From: Brevibacillus brevis NBRC 100599
GTDB lineage: Bacteria; Bacillota; Bacilli; Brevibacillales; Brevibacillaceae
Assembly (NCBI RefSeq): GCF_000010165.1
Contig: NC_012491.1
Span: forward strand, 5,155,001 to 5,219,000
DNA length: 64,000 nucleotides
Direction of reading: 5' to 3'
Shown: positions 1 to 8,607 of the stretch, piece after piece
Layout of the letters: the number at the start of each line of letters is the position of its first letter
Position numbering within the stretch: the stretch's first letter is position 1
Program-made: the position numbers and the translations under genes
The notes under the pieces: generated by a model
What the model saw: only the letters and a program-made list of their open reading frames with translations
Databases searched by the model: none
Told to the model about the DNA's origin: nothing

Positions 1-97
1 TATACATGCCAGGCGCAGACGCATTCGCACTCCCTGAAAAAACGCTTTGCACCACTAGCAGTGCCAAGAGAAAAACGATAGCAAAACGCTTTACCAT
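1..97 (-). CDS. Secreted protein, N-terminal fragment (runs off the left edge)
   Basis: Only the first 32 codons lie in the window. They read as a classic Sec signal peptide: a basic start (MVKRF), a hydrophobic core rich in L, V and F, and a small-residue cleavage region (SANASA). An AAAGGAG ribosome binding site lies about 12 bases upstream of the ATG, and an in-frame stop directly precedes the start. The mature protein is outside the window, so no function can be given. It is divergent from nothing nearby; the 170 bases before the next gene show no other coding signal. Confidence 0.6.
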   Translation of the reverse strand, partial: MVKRFAIVFLLALLVVQSVFSGSANASAPGMY

Positions 98-270
98 GAC
101 TTACGATAACTCCTTTCTTTTCATGATCGTTTCCTTACTCCCTTTTTTTGGTAATTCTCCCCCAGTAGCATCCATTCCTGCCATATTGGTCTATTTTCCT
201 GGGTCTGATCTCTCCCTTTCTTGTATCGGGATGAAAACGGAACTTTGTTATACTTTTTCAGAAGAAATGA

Positions 271-298
271 AAAAGAGCCGCACTTTGTATGAGCGGCC
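271..298 (-). terminator. Intrinsic terminator after the small membrane gene
   Basis: On the minus strand a GCCGC/GCGGC stem with an 11-base loop is followed by a run of T. It sits about 30 bases downstream of the stop of the 64-residue membrane protein gene. Confidence 0.6.
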
Positions 299-327
299 CA
301 ATTATATTCTTTTACTCTACGCGCTGA

Positions 328-522
328 CTATCCTTCAATCTGCTCTGACCAGCCTGGTCCCTTGGTCACAAGGGGTCCATATAAGAAAATGTTGATGAGA
401 GTAAACAGGACGATAATCCCAAGAGCAGTCCCTAACATGGATGTCTCCAGCGAAAAACTGGCGAGGACGACTAGACCTCCTGCCATAAGGCCTATAACCA
501 ACGGGAATAGAAAAAGAGCCAT
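328..522 (-). CDS. Small two-helix membrane protein, unknown function
   Basis: A 64-residue protein with two predicted membrane helices (about residues 3-22 and 29-50) and a short polar C-terminus ending GWSEQIEG. It starts 24 bases after the stop of the upstream minus-strand gene and is followed by a terminator, so the two probably form one operon. The ribosome binding site is weak (GGGA), which suggests coupling to the upstream gene. I do not recognise the family. Confidence 0.55.
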   Translation of the reverse strand: MALFLFPLVIGLMAGGLVVLASFSLETSMLGTALGIIVLFTLINIFLYGPLVTKGPGWSEQIEG

Positions 523-546
523 CGGTTATCCCAACGGCTCTCATGA

Positions 547-963
547 TTAGTTTTGTGGTACAAAGCTGCCATCACGCAGCATCGTCAACTCGCCCATCAT
601 GAATGCTAAATCTTCGTTTTCGTCAAACTTTCCACTTTCCTCCAAAGCTTCCAAACGACGCAGAAGCATGTTGGCAAAGTCTTGAATCTGTACCGGATGT
701 CCCTCCGTATCGGCATCATCCAAAATGTCAAAACCAGTCAAGGCCTCCAAGTGGGTCACGATACGGAAACCGCCGATTTCCCCCAGTAACTCCGGCTTGT
801 TCATTTTTGATTTCTCTAATTTTTGCAGCATGGACAAAATATCATTCGCTACCACGCTAGGGAAAGCAACCTGATAAAAGTTGCGATTTTTCGCTTCATC
901 GGTTTTGATAATCAACACATCAATCCCGTCTGGTTTTTTTGCTTTTTTGCCAAACCCAAACAT
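547..963 (-). CDS. Conserved hypothetical cytoplasmic protein
   Basis: A 138-residue protein with no signal peptide or membrane helix. It begins MFGFGKKAKK and continues with mixed alpha/beta sequence and an acidic C-terminal third (ESGKFDENEDLAFM). I prefer the ATG at 963 because AGGTGG lies 5 bases upstream; a GTG nine bases earlier is possible but its ribosome binding site is poor. The small membrane protein follows, probably co-transcribed. No family is recognised. Confidence 0.65.
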   Translation of the reverse strand: MFGFGKKAKKPDGIDVLIIKTDEAKNRNFYQVAFPSVVANDILSMLQKLEKSKMNKPELLGEIGGFRIVTHLEALTGFDILDDADTEGHPVQIQDFANMLLRRLEALEESGKFDENEDLAFMMGELTMLRDGSFVPQN

Positions 964-1115
964 ATATTCCACCTCAATCGTTCGATCTGTCCAACTCTCT
1001 CCATGATAGACATAATCCGAGAGTCAGACAACCCCTATCCATATATTAACTGGGCTATTTGTCTTTTTTGACACACACGCTAACGTTAAACGACTGCTCC
1101 CAAGTGAGGTGCGCC

Positions 1116-1733
1116 ATGAAAGTTAACTGGAAAAACTGGATGTTTATTCTCGTTCTCTCTTTGCTCGTCACAGGATGCATGACGCAAGTAAAGCAGGAGC
1201 ATGCAAAAAACAAGGCCAAAACACAGAGTAAGCCCGCCGCGCAGTCTGCCATCCAAAAGCTTGGGGATAACAAAATGGATGTCGTCCTCTTTTTGAAACA
1301 AGCCGAGCATCAACTGGAAAATGTATATTACGCTGCCGCGGACAATGCCAAAGGCAAATCTGTAGTTGAGGATGGTCTCGTCTTTCGAGAATTGCCTAAG
1401 CGCTTCGACAGTAAAGACAAGATAACGGGGTACTTCAGTCGTTTTTGGAGCCGTCCACTGGCAGAAGCCATGTACGACAACATGACAACCAAGTTGGTGA
1501 AGGAAAAGGTATACGTGGCAATCCCACGCGTCGACTATCCGACTTTGATCTCGGTTCGAAACACGACTGTTCAAAAAAACAATGGGGAACTCAATGTGAC
1601 CGTAGAAGATGTAACCGATCCCTCCTTTGCTTCTGACCGCACGCTGCGCTACCGACTCGTGCGCGATCAAAAGACGAAACGGTTCGAAATCAAATCACGG
1701 ATGGGCGCTTATGGGAATGAACAATTTCAATAA
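1116..1733 (+). CDS. Lipoprotein of unknown function
   Basis: A 206-residue protein with a lipoprotein signal peptide: lysine-containing start, hydrophobic stretch and an LVTGC lipobox with Cys near residue 22. A K/Q-rich linker and a soluble domain of about 160 residues follow. The soluble part has DGLVFRELP and DKITGYFSRFWS, which look like a small alpha/beta fold. GAGGT lies 7 bases before the ATG; the reading frame extends further upstream but that extension would destroy the signal peptide. It probably sits on the outer face of the membrane. It is a single gene upstream of the proline T-box leader. No specific family is recognised. Confidence 0.75.
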   Translation: MKVNWKNWMFILVLSLLVTGCMTQVKQEHAKNKAKTQSKPAAQSAIQKLGDNKMDVVLFLKQAEHQLENVYYAAADNAKGKSVVEDGLVFRELPKRFDSKDKITGYFSRFWSRPLAEAMYDNMTTKLVKEKVYVAIPRVDYPTLISVRNTTVQKNNGELNVTVEDVTDPSFASDRTLRYRLVRDQKTKRFEIKSRMGAYGNEQFQ

Positions 1734-1764
1734 GCCTCTTGACATTTCTTGCGGATCCAGCGAA

Positions 1765-2060
1765 TAATAGTGAATTAATAAGCACATAGTGAGCGGCAAT
1801 GACGGGGAATAGTAAAACCGCCCTTCAGGTCCAGAGAGCGAAATCCACCGGCTGAGAGGTTTCGTCCTTGAATCGGTTTGAACCCACCCCAGAGCATCCA
1901 GGGAAGACCTGGACAGGTTTCTTTCACCTGTTATCAAAGAAAGAGAGCCGGGCGTTTCTTGGCTGAAGTATACCTTCAGTCCAAAACGTCAAATAAGGTG
2001 GTACCGCGTGAGGTTTTCAAGCCCTTTCGTCCTTATCAAAGAGACGAGAGGGCTTTTTTC
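1765..2060 (+). promoter_or_regulatory. T-box riboswitch leader (tRNA-Pro-sensing, inferred) of proBA
   Basis: The leader carries the T-box core AAGGTGGTACCGCG at 1995-2008. An 11-bp terminator hairpin follows (2021-2031 pairing with 2043-2053) with a run of T at 2054-2059. An AG-bulge motif (AGAGAGCGAA) and extensive pairing upstream fit stem I. T-box leaders bind uncharged tRNA and favour an antiterminator when the cognate amino acid is scarce. The proline specificity is inferred from the downstream proB and proA; I did not assign the specifier codon with certainty. Confidence 0.9.
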
Positions 2061-2062
2061 TG

Positions 2063-2138
2063 TGAAAAACGTCTCGACGTTTTTCATAAAGGTGGATGCG
2101 ACCGCTTGCGGTCAACAAAACGGTCATGACCGTTTTGT
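2063..2138 (+). repeat. Three successive inverted repeats between T-box terminator and proB
   Basis: Three perfect dyads lie in a row. The first has 11-bp arms around 2 bases (2063-2086), the second is GACCGC-TT-GCGGTC (2099-2112), and the third is a 24-bp gapless palindrome (2115-2138) centred on TCATGA. They fill the leader between the attenuator and the proB ribosome binding site at about 2145. None has a T-run, so they are not extra terminators. They may shape the mRNA 5' end after read-through or act as protein sites. Confidence 0.7.
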
Positions 2139-2159
2139 ATGCAAGAAGGGGGTTTTGAG

Positions 2160-3260
2160 ATGAAAAAAGGTAAATTGCGTTTGGTAGTAAAGGTGGGGAG
2201 CAGTTCGATTGCAGCAGCTACAGGCGGTGTTGATCCGGCAAAAATGTCGCTGCTTGTCTCCGCTATCAGCCAATTGCGCGAAGTGGGTCATCAGGTTGTC
2301 CTAGTCTCCTCAGGAGCTGTCGCCAGCGGTTATCAAAGTCTCGGCTATCAGCAGCGCCCCCGATCCTTGGCAGCCAAGCAAGCAGCGGCAGCCATCGGGC
2401 AAAGCCTGTTGATGCAAACCTATACGCAAATGTTCGGCGCTCATAACTTCAGCGTGGCGCAAATCTTGCTCACACGCGGAGACTTTTCTCACAAGGAACG
2501 ATATCAACACGCATTCTCTACGCTGTCACTGCTTTTAGATAAAAACATTTTGCCAATCATCAATGAAAACGACACAGTATCCGTAGCGGAATTGACCTTC
2601 GGAGACAATGATATGCTGGGCGCACTCGTTGCTGGTCTCATCCATGCCGATTTGTACATGATCCTGACTGATACGAATGGCCTGTATGACAAGGACCCGC
2701 GTTATCATGCTGATGCCAAACACATGGGCTGGCTCGAATGTGTGACGGAAGAAATCGAGGCACTTGCAGGCGGAGCTTCCCAACTGGGAACAGGTGGTAT
2801 GCGCTCCAAGCTGATCGCAGCAAAAACCGCCCAATCATTAGGAATTCCCGGCTTTATTGGAAAATTGACGAATCCCACAGATTTGCTCGATGTCCTTACT
2901 GGCAACGGGAATGGCACCTACGTCAACTATCATCCCGAAGCATCTGCAACAAACAGCGTTCCTACTCGCAAGCAATGGATTGCGCTTCACTCCCCTATCC
3001 GTGGAAAAATAATGGTTGATAGCGGTGCAGCGGAAGCGATTTTGGAAAACAGCAAAAGCTTGCTCCTAGCAGGTGTCCGCGATGTATCCGGCATGTTCGA
3101 GCAAGGTGAGGTTATTGAGGTTTACTGTGAGGGGACGTTGATCGGTCGTGGTATCAGCAGATTTACCGCAGCACAGTTAAGTGATTTTCTTTCCCCTGAT
3201 AACGTAACGCGACACAGCGGTACTGTTATACATCGAGATGAATGGGCGCCTGTCATCTAA
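2160..3260 (+). CDS. proB: Glutamate 5-kinase
   Basis: ProB phosphorylates L-glutamate with ATP, the first committed step of proline synthesis. The 366-residue protein has an N-terminal amino-acid-kinase domain (VVKVGSSSI at residues 10-18, INENDTV and FGDNDMLGA in the middle, LGTGGMRSKL for nucleotide binding) and a C-terminal PUA domain from about residue 280. This matches usual ProB length. The ATG at 2160 has AAGGGGG 7 bases upstream. It is the first gene of proBAC and is controlled by the T-box leader. The PUA domain is typical of bacterial ProB and is linked to feedback behaviour in known members. Confidence 0.97.
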   Translation: MKKGKLRLVVKVGSSSIAAATGGVDPAKMSLLVSAISQLREVGHQVVLVSSGAVASGYQSLGYQQRPRSLAAKQAAAAIGQSLLMQTYTQMFGAHNFSVAQILLTRGDFSHKERYQHAFSTLSLLLDKNILPIINENDTVSVAELTFGDNDMLGALVAGLIHADLYMILTDTNGLYDKDPRYHADAKHMGWLECVTEEIEALAGGASQLGTGGMRSKLIAAKTAQSLGIPGFIGKLTNPTDLLDVLTGNGNGTYVNYHPEASATNSVPTRKQWIALHSPIRGKIMVDSGAAEAILENSKSLLLAGVRDVSGMFEQGEVIEVYCEGTLIGRGISRFTAAQLSDFLSPDNVTRHSGTVIHRDEWAPVI

Positions 3261-3298
3261 GCGAATCCGTGTAGATAGAAAAAGGAGTTGGAGAAACC

Positions 3299-4567
3299 AT
3301 GAAAAGCTTGAAGGAAAAAGTGCATACACAATTGAGCCTGGCCAAACAGGCTTCACGAAAAATGGCTATACTCTCTCGCAAACAAAAAGACGAGGTGCTC
3401 GTCGCAATCGGCAACCAGCTGCTGGCAGATGAGGCTGTTATTCTCTCCGAAAACGCCAAAGACATCGCCATCGCGAGAACAGACGGTCAGCCTGCCTCCT
3501 ATCTAGATCGTCTCTTGTTGACGCCGGAGCGAATAACACAACTCGTGGATAGTCTGGCGCAGCTGGTATCCCTCGATGATCCTGTCGGGGAACGGATCGA
3601 CTCGTGGACACGGCCAAACGGACTTTTCATCGAACAAATCCGCGTCCCTCTCGGCGTCATTGGAATGGTGTATGAAGCCAGACCGAACGTCACCGTTGAC
3701 GCAGCAGCAATCGCCATCAAAACAGGCAATGCGATCGTCTTGCGCGGCAGCCACAGCGCTGTTCATAGCAATCTCGCGCTGGTGACTAGTATTCGTCAAG
3801 CGCTCACTGCGACCGGACTTGACGCGGAAGCGGTGCAGTACTTGCCTTTTGCCGAACATGCTTCTGTCGATTACTTGTGCACCGCCAATGGTCTCGTCGA
3901 TGTCATCATCCCACGGGGTGGCGCAGGACTGATCCAGCGCGTACTGCAAATCGCAAGCGTTCCTGTACTCGAAACAGGCGTTGGCAATTGCCACATTTAT
4001 GTGGATGAAGCGGCTCACTATGACATGGCTGAAAGCATCGTGATCAATGCCAAAACAAGTCGTCCTGCCGTATGCAATGCTGCCGAAACCCTACTCGTGC
4101 ACCGCAGTTGGCCACAGGAAAATCAACGTGCCTTGCTTCAAAAGCTCTTGGCGATGGGCGTTGAGCTCCGCACTTGTGAGCGTACGATCGAGCTGCATAC
4201 TGACCTCGCCGCACAACTGCACCAAGCAACATCAGAAGATTGGGATACAGAATACTCTGCGCTGATTATGGCGGTTCGCACTGTCGATAGCCTGAGCGAG
4301 GCCATTGAACATATTACAGCGCATACTTCCGGTCATTCCGAGGCAATCGTAACGGAAGATGAAATCGCAGCCCGTCAGTTTTTGACTGCGATCGATGCCA
4401 CAGCGGTTTATCACAACGCCTCTACCCGCTTTACCGATGGTGGAGAATTCGGCTTCGGTGCTGAGATCGGCATCAGCACGCAAAAATTACATGCTCGTGG
4501 GCCAATGGGCTTGCCAGCGCTCACTTCTTACAAGTATGTCGTACGCGGAAACGGCCAAATCCGATAG
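3299..4567 (+). CDS. proA: Gamma-glutamyl phosphate reductase
   Basis: ProA reduces gamma-glutamyl phosphate with NADPH to glutamate semialdehyde. The 422-residue protein is full length for the family. It has the aldehyde-dehydrogenase-like fold, with the PLGVIGMVYEARPNV segment, IPRGGAGLI and the active-site region KTSRPAVCNAAETLL, where the cysteine is catalytic. An AAAGGAG ribosome binding site precedes the ATG. It starts 38 bases after proB and 20 bases before proC, so the three genes form one transcription unit for proline synthesis from glutamate. Confidence 0.97.
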   Translation: MKSLKEKVHTQLSLAKQASRKMAILSRKQKDEVLVAIGNQLLADEAVILSENAKDIAIARTDGQPASYLDRLLLTPERITQLVDSLAQLVSLDDPVGERIDSWTRPNGLFIEQIRVPLGVIGMVYEARPNVTVDAAAIAIKTGNAIVLRGSHSAVHSNLALVTSIRQALTATGLDAEAVQYLPFAEHASVDYLCTANGLVDVIIPRGGAGLIQRVLQIASVPVLETGVGNCHIYVDEAAHYDMAESIVINAKTSRPAVCNAAETLLVHRSWPQENQRALLQKLLAMGVELRTCERTIELHTDLAAQLHQATSEDWDTEYSALIMAVRTVDSLSEAIEHITAHTSGHSEAIVTEDEIAARQFLTAIDATAVYHNASTRFTDGGEFGFGAEIGISTQKLHARGPMGLPALTSYKYVVRGNGQIR

Positions 4568-4587
4568 TCCAAGGGGAGGGAATCACC

Positions 4588-5430
4588 ATGAGCAACCAAG
4601 CAACAGCGATTACAGAAGGGCGGATCGGTTTTCTCGGTGCAGGCTCGATCGTGGAGGCCATGCTTTCTGGTATCGGAAAGAAAGGGTTACTCCCTTCTGA
4701 GCGTATTTCCGTCACGAACCGCAACAATATGGAGCGTTTGGAGCAGTTGGCAAATGACTACGGAGTAACTGTTACTCAGGACAAATTTGACGTAGTCCGT
4801 TCTTCCGATATTTTAATTTTGGCTATCAAGCCGAAGGATGCCGCAGAGGCTTTGCTGGATTTGCGTGGGGTCGTTCGTTCCGACCAATTGATTATCTCGG
4901 TAATCGCTGGCGTCTCCACCAGCTTGATCGGAGAGTGGCTCGGTGCAGAGTGCCCGATTATCCGCACGATGCCTAATACATCGTCTGCGGTTGGTTTGTC
5001 CGCTACCGGACTGTGCGCAAATCCGTTTGTCCAGGAAGAGCACTGCGAGCTGGCTACCAAACTTTTCGAAGCAATTGGCACCGTATATGAAGTCGCCGAG
5101 GAAGAGCTGGACATCATTACTGGATTGTCTGGAAGCGGCCCTGCTTATATTTACTATTTGGTGGAGGCCATGATGGGGGCAGGTGCCAAAGCGGGACTAG
5201 ATCGGGAAATGGCGCGCCAATTAACGCTGCAAACCGTGATTGGCGCGGCACATATGCTGCTCGATACACGCGAAGAGCCTTCGATTCTCCGCCAAAAAGT
5301 AACGAGTCCGGGCGGAACGACCCAGGCAGGGCTGGAAGTATTGGAAGCCTATCAGTTTCAGGAGGCTGTCACGGCAGCCATCCTGCGTGCTGCCGAAAGA
5401 TCGCGGGAGATGGGGGCACAATACCAGTAA
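4588..5430 (+). CDS. proC: Pyrroline-5-carboxylate reductase
   Basis: ProC carries out the last step of proline synthesis, reducing pyrroline-5-carboxylate with NAD(P)H. The 280-residue protein has an N-terminal Rossmann fold (IGFLGAGSIVEAML), MPNTSSAVG after the nucleotide domain, and the C-terminal dimerisation motif with LSGSGPAYIY and VTSPGGTTQAGL. In the family it is usual to see GAGNMAEA; here the Rossmann loop reads GAGSIVEA. AAGGGGAGG lies 7 bases before the ATG. It closes the proBAC unit. Confidence 0.96.
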   Translation: MSNQATAITEGRIGFLGAGSIVEAMLSGIGKKGLLPSERISVTNRNNMERLEQLANDYGVTVTQDKFDVVRSSDILILAIKPKDAAEALLDLRGVVRSDQLIISVIAGVSTSLIGEWLGAECPIIRTMPNTSSAVGLSATGLCANPFVQEEHCELATKLFEAIGTVYEVAEEELDIITGLSGSGPAYIYYLVEAMMGAGAKAGLDREMARQLTLQTVIGAAHMLLDTREEPSILRQKVTSPGGTTQAGLEVLEAYQFQEAVTAAILRAAERSREMGAQYQ

Positions 5431-5508
5431 AGTCGTTTTGTCCCTCCTTCTTGTCATGTATAATAAAAAAGATCAAGCATAGTCGAGAAAAATGACGAAG
5501 GAGGTCCC

Positions 5509-6315
5509 ATGGAAATTTACGCCTTGTACGGCACCAGTGGAACAGGAAAAAGCACCAGTGCATTAGAACTTGCTCACCGAATGAACATCGACGCCATTAT
5601 TGATGATGGCATCCTGATTTACCAGGGACGCAAGGTGGCCGGAACCTCTGCCAAATATGAGAAGACAAAAATTCAGGCGGTAAAACGAGCTATTTTTCAT
5701 TATAAGGAGCACGCTGAAGAAGTACGACGAAGTCTTGGCGAGATTCAACCAAGCCGACTACTCGTGTTAGGAACTTCGCAACGGATGATTGGTCGTATCG
5801 TCGAAGCGCTGCATTTGCCTTTTCAGGTGGACTTCATCCCGATTGAATCCATCAAGCCTCCGCAGGAAATCGAGGCTGCCCGCTACGTGCGGGAAACAAT
5901 GGGCAAGCACACGATACCGATTCCGCGTGTGGAGGTAGAAAAAGATTTCCTCCAGCGTCTCATTTCTTCAGCCCAACAGATTTTCAGCTCGAAAAAAGAA
6001 GTCATTGGGGAAACAACCGTGGTTCATCCTCCATTTTCAGGTGGACGCATCATGATTCATCCCCAGGTGTTGCGAAAAATCGTTGAAGCGGCCTGCAACC
6101 AGTTTGACGAGGTCCAGCATGTGGTCAAGATCGTCTCCAGCTTTGAGGATTTACCTCGGTTCCAGGTTTCGATTGCTCTTCAACTGCCTTACATGACAAA
6201 TATTCCAGCACTTATCTATGCCCTTCAATCTACATTGTACAAAGAAGCTCACTATTGTCTCAATATCGCTCCTGCCAGCATCGACATCGTCGTTTCATCT
6301 CTGGAGCTAACCTAA
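5509..6315 (+). CDS. P-loop NTPase fused to an Asp23/Gls24-like domain
   Basis: A 268-residue protein with a Walker A motif at the very N-terminus (GTSGTGKST, about residues 9-17). A NTPase-like region of about 170 residues follows, then a C-terminal stretch from about residue 178 (GGRIMIHPQVLRKIV onwards) that resembles the Asp23/Gls24 (DUF322) alkaline-shock fold. Members of that fold in Firmicutes associate with the cell envelope. AAGGAGG lies upstream of the ATG, and a TATAAT box lies at 5459-5464 after proC, so it is probably transcribed on its own. A strong terminator follows. The biological role is not known to me; the domain assignment of the C-terminus is by eye. Confidence 0.7.
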   Translation: MEIYALYGTSGTGKSTSALELAHRMNIDAIIDDGILIYQGRKVAGTSAKYEKTKIQAVKRAIFHYKEHAEEVRRSLGEIQPSRLLVLGTSQRMIGRIVEALHLPFQVDFIPIESIKPPQEIEAARYVRETMGKHTIPIPRVEVEKDFLQRLISSAQQIFSSKKEVIGETTVVHPPFSGGRIMIHPQVLRKIVEAACNQFDEVQHVVKIVSSFEDLPRFQVSIALQLPYMTNIPALIYALQSTLYKEAHYCLNIAPASIDIVVSSLELT

Positions 6316-6343
6316 TCCGGTCCTTTGCGACCGGATTTTTTTT
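6316..6343 (+). terminator. Intrinsic terminator
   Basis: TCCGGTC/GACCGGA stem with a 6-base loop and eight T residues, directly at the end of the P-loop/Asp23-like gene. Confidence 0.9.
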
Positions 6344-6418
6344 GGCTGCAATCCTCAGGGGTTACATCCTGACTTGTTGCTCATCCTATACATGATTCCA
6401 TCTGAAAGGAGCAACCTT

Positions 6419-6739
6419 ATGCCATCCATCCTGTCTTCCAAGCCCTTTGCTCAAGCTCCGATTCCCGAACCGCCTAAGGTCATTTCTACAAAGGACTTGA
6501 GCTATCTCAAGGATGCTTTGTCATGGGAACTGATCGCTTTCAAAAAGCTGCATGCTTTTGCACAGCAAGCTACTGATCCCCAGGTCAAGCAATGTCTGGA
6601 ACAACAAGGACAGATGCACCAGCGACACTACCAAAAGCTGCTGAGTCACCTGCAAAATAACAACACCGCCGTGATGGCGACCATTCCGCAGATGCAGTCC
6701 CAGCAACAGCAATCACAACAGCAACAACAAATGCAGTAA
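6419..6739 (+). CDS. Coat-associated ferritin-like protein with Gln-rich tail
   Basis: A 106-residue protein. The middle (KDLSYLKDALSWELIAFKKLH to about residue 85) is a helical pair like those in CotF/YhcQ-type spore coat proteins, and the C-terminus is a run of glutamines. AAAGGAG lies before the ATG at 6419. Just upstream, CATCCTATA (6382-6390) resembles a sigma-K -10 element with one mismatch. It is 13 bases upstream of a clear CotF-family gene, so both are probably made in the mother cell during coat assembly. Confidence 0.75.
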   Translation: MPSILSSKPFAQAPIPEPPKVISTKDLSYLKDALSWELIAFKKLHAFAQQATDPQVKQCLEQQGQMHQRHYQKLLSHLQNNNTAVMATIPQMQSQQQQSQQQQQMQ

Positions 6740-6752
6740 GGGAGGAATCGGG

Positions 6753-7085
6753 ATGCCAAACCAAAACCAGATCGCCAATCCACAATCCGGTCAGCTGCCA
6801 CAAGTAAAAGGTCCGCAAATGAACGATCGTGATTATCTCAACGATTGTTTAGCTACCTGCAAATACTTGACAGATAACTTTAACATCGCCGTTCGTGAAG
6901 CCAGCCACCAGCAGCTTTATGATGACATGCTGCAAATTTTGAATGAAACCCATCAATCAGCCCGCGATGCTTTCAATCTCATGTTCCAAAAGGGATGGTA
7001 CAAGCTGGAGGCTGCCGAGCAGCAAAAACTCCAGCAAGCTTATCAGCAATTTAGCGGGTACTCCACGCAGTTCCCTTATCATTGA
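6753..7085 (+). CDS. CotF-family spore coat protein
   Basis: A 110-residue protein with a polar, Gln/Asn-rich N-terminus (about 25 residues) and a helical domain with NDRDYLNDCLATCKYLTDN and ARDAFNLMFQKGWY, characteristic of the CotF family of spore coat proteins. The motif KGWYKLEAAEQQKL near the C-terminus is typical. AAGGGAGG precedes the ATG. It follows the Gln-rich coat gene by 13 bases and is followed by a strong terminator. Confidence 0.88.
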   Translation: MPNQNQIANPQSGQLPQVKGPQMNDRDYLNDCLATCKYLTDNFNIAVREASHQQLYDDMLQILNETHQSARDAFNLMFQKGWYKLEAAEQQKLQQAYQQFSGYSTQFPYH

Positions 7086-7091
7086 TATAGC

Positions 7092-7125
7092 AGAAGACAC
7101 CTGACCCAAGCAGGTGTCTTCTTTT
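7092..7125 (+). terminator. Intrinsic terminator after the coat genes
   Basis: A 12-bp perfect stem (AGAAGACACCTG and its complement) with a 7-base loop and a T-run on the plus strand, between convergent genes. Confidence 0.92.
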
Positions 7126-7127
7126 CG

Positions 7128-8576
7128 TTACCCCTTACCACGCAGGAGCTGCGCTATTACATATAACGCCTTTTCCATGTCGGCTTCTTCTGCGTACACG
7201 TAGGACAAGCGAAGATGATGACTATCCGTCTGATCATAAACAAAGCCCGGATTTAACAGAACCCCTTTTGCCAGTGCTTCCGTAAAAAGCTTGCGCATCG
7301 AGACCGACTGATGCAAACGCAGCCAAATGTAAAAACCGCCATGCGGAATATGCCAATCTGCCAAATCGCCAAACCAGCGAGCAAGGCATTCGCACATCCT
7401 GTCCCTTCTATGTCGCAGAGCTGCTCTAAGCTGATCCAGATGCCAGGAATATCTATCGCTTGTGAGCCATTCTCTCGCCACCCATTGGGAAATCGCACTC
7501 GCTCCGTAGTCCGTCTGCATTTTTACATCCGCGAGGCGTTCTATGACAGGCTCAGGACCTACAATCCAGCCGATCCGCAGCCCTGGACTGAGCGTTTTGG
7601 ACAAGCTGCCCAAATATAAGACTAACCCGCTCTGATCCCTCGCCTTTAACGGCAATGGCCCCGGTTCGTCTAACCACAATTCTCCATAAACATCGTCTTC
7701 CAATACAGGCAGCCTCTCCCGCTCGCATGCAGCCAGTACTTGCTCCCTTCGGTTCTCTGACATACTAATCCCAGTCGGATTGTGGTAAGCCGAAATTGTA
7801 TAGAGGAGTGCTGCGTTATGCGCCTGCTTTTGTCTCGTTAACACTTGGGGAGAGATTCCTTCCGCATCCATTGGTACACCAACCAGACGCATTCCCGATG
7901 ATGGAAACAAAGGTAGAGAGAATAAATACGAAGGCTGCTCGAGCAAGATGGCAGATCCACGGTGAAGGATGCCAATCGATATCAACTGCAAGGCTTGAAG
8001 GGCCCCCGAAACGACCAAAATAGACGCCGGTGAAGCCTCGATCCCCCTGCTCCGCAAATGATCGCTGATCGCTTGGCGCAAAGGCAACAGCCCTTTTGGC
8101 TCCGAATATCCGAGATGAGTCATTTTGCCCTGCAAGCTAGCCATGACCTCTTCCATCTCCGCAACAGGAATCAAGCTCGGCGACAGCTCACCAGTCCCTA
8201 AACGAATGTACCTCGGGTCTGGCTCATAACGATTGATATCCTGAATCGTCGGCGAATTGGGGAGATGCGCACCTGCTTGCACGTAGCCCAGCCAATTGGG
8301 TGGTGGCGCTGTCGTCAATAAGGACCACGTGTTGTTACTAACGACGGAACCACTGCCTACGGTTGCTTCAATGAAACCATCCGCTTTTAGCTCTTCCAAC
8401 GCCGTCACCACCGTACTGCGGTTTACCTCAAAGGCTTGCGCCAACGCTCTTTGTGTTGGCAATTTACTATTGATCGGCCATTCTCCACCTGCAATTTTCC
8501 CCTTCATATAAGCTACGATCTGCGCGTAGATCGGTATGTCAGATGATTTGTCAGGCTTCCAGTCTATCGTTAGCAC
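7128..8576 (-). CDS. MocR/PdxR-type GntR regulator with aminotransferase domain
   Basis: A 482-residue regulator. The N-terminus is a GntR winged helix (LPTQRALAQAFEVNRSTVV, about residues 32-50). From about residue 110 it has a class I aminotransferase-like domain with the PLP lysine motif YLGSLSKTLSPGLR. MocR proteins use PLP or an amino acid as effector and usually control adjacent divergent genes. Here the neighbour is a LysE-type exporter, so export of an amino acid is the likely target. The GTG at 8576 is chosen because AGGAGG lies 9 bases upstream; longer forms have no ribosome binding site. Confidence 0.88.
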   Translation of the reverse strand: MLTIDWKPDKSSDIPIYAQIVAYMKGKIAGGEWPINSKLPTQRALAQAFEVNRSTVVTALEELKADGFIEATVGSGSVVSNNTWSLLTTAPPPNWLGYVQAGAHLPNSPTIQDINRYEPDPRYIRLGTGELSPSLIPVAEMEEVMASLQGKMTHLGYSEPKGLLPLRQAISDHLRSRGIEASPASILVVSGALQALQLISIGILHRGSAILLEQPSYLFSLPLFPSSGMRLVGVPMDAEGISPQVLTRQKQAHNAALLYTISAYHNPTGISMSENRREQVLAACERERLPVLEDDVYGELWLDEPGPLPLKARDQSGLVLYLGSLSKTLSPGLRIGWIVGPEPVIERLADVKMQTDYGASAISQWVAREWLTSDRYSWHLDQLRAALRHRRDRMCECLARWFGDLADWHIPHGGFYIWLRLHQSVSMRKLFTEALAKGVLLNPGFVYDQTDSHHLRLSYVYAEEADMEKALYVIAQLLRGKG

Positions 8577-8607
8577 AGGCACATTCCTCCTCGTCTGATC
8601 ATTGTAC

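Noticed and set aside
1086..1670. 194-residue minus-strand frame
   Set aside because: Antisense to the lipoprotein gene, which has a signal peptide and ribosome binding site.
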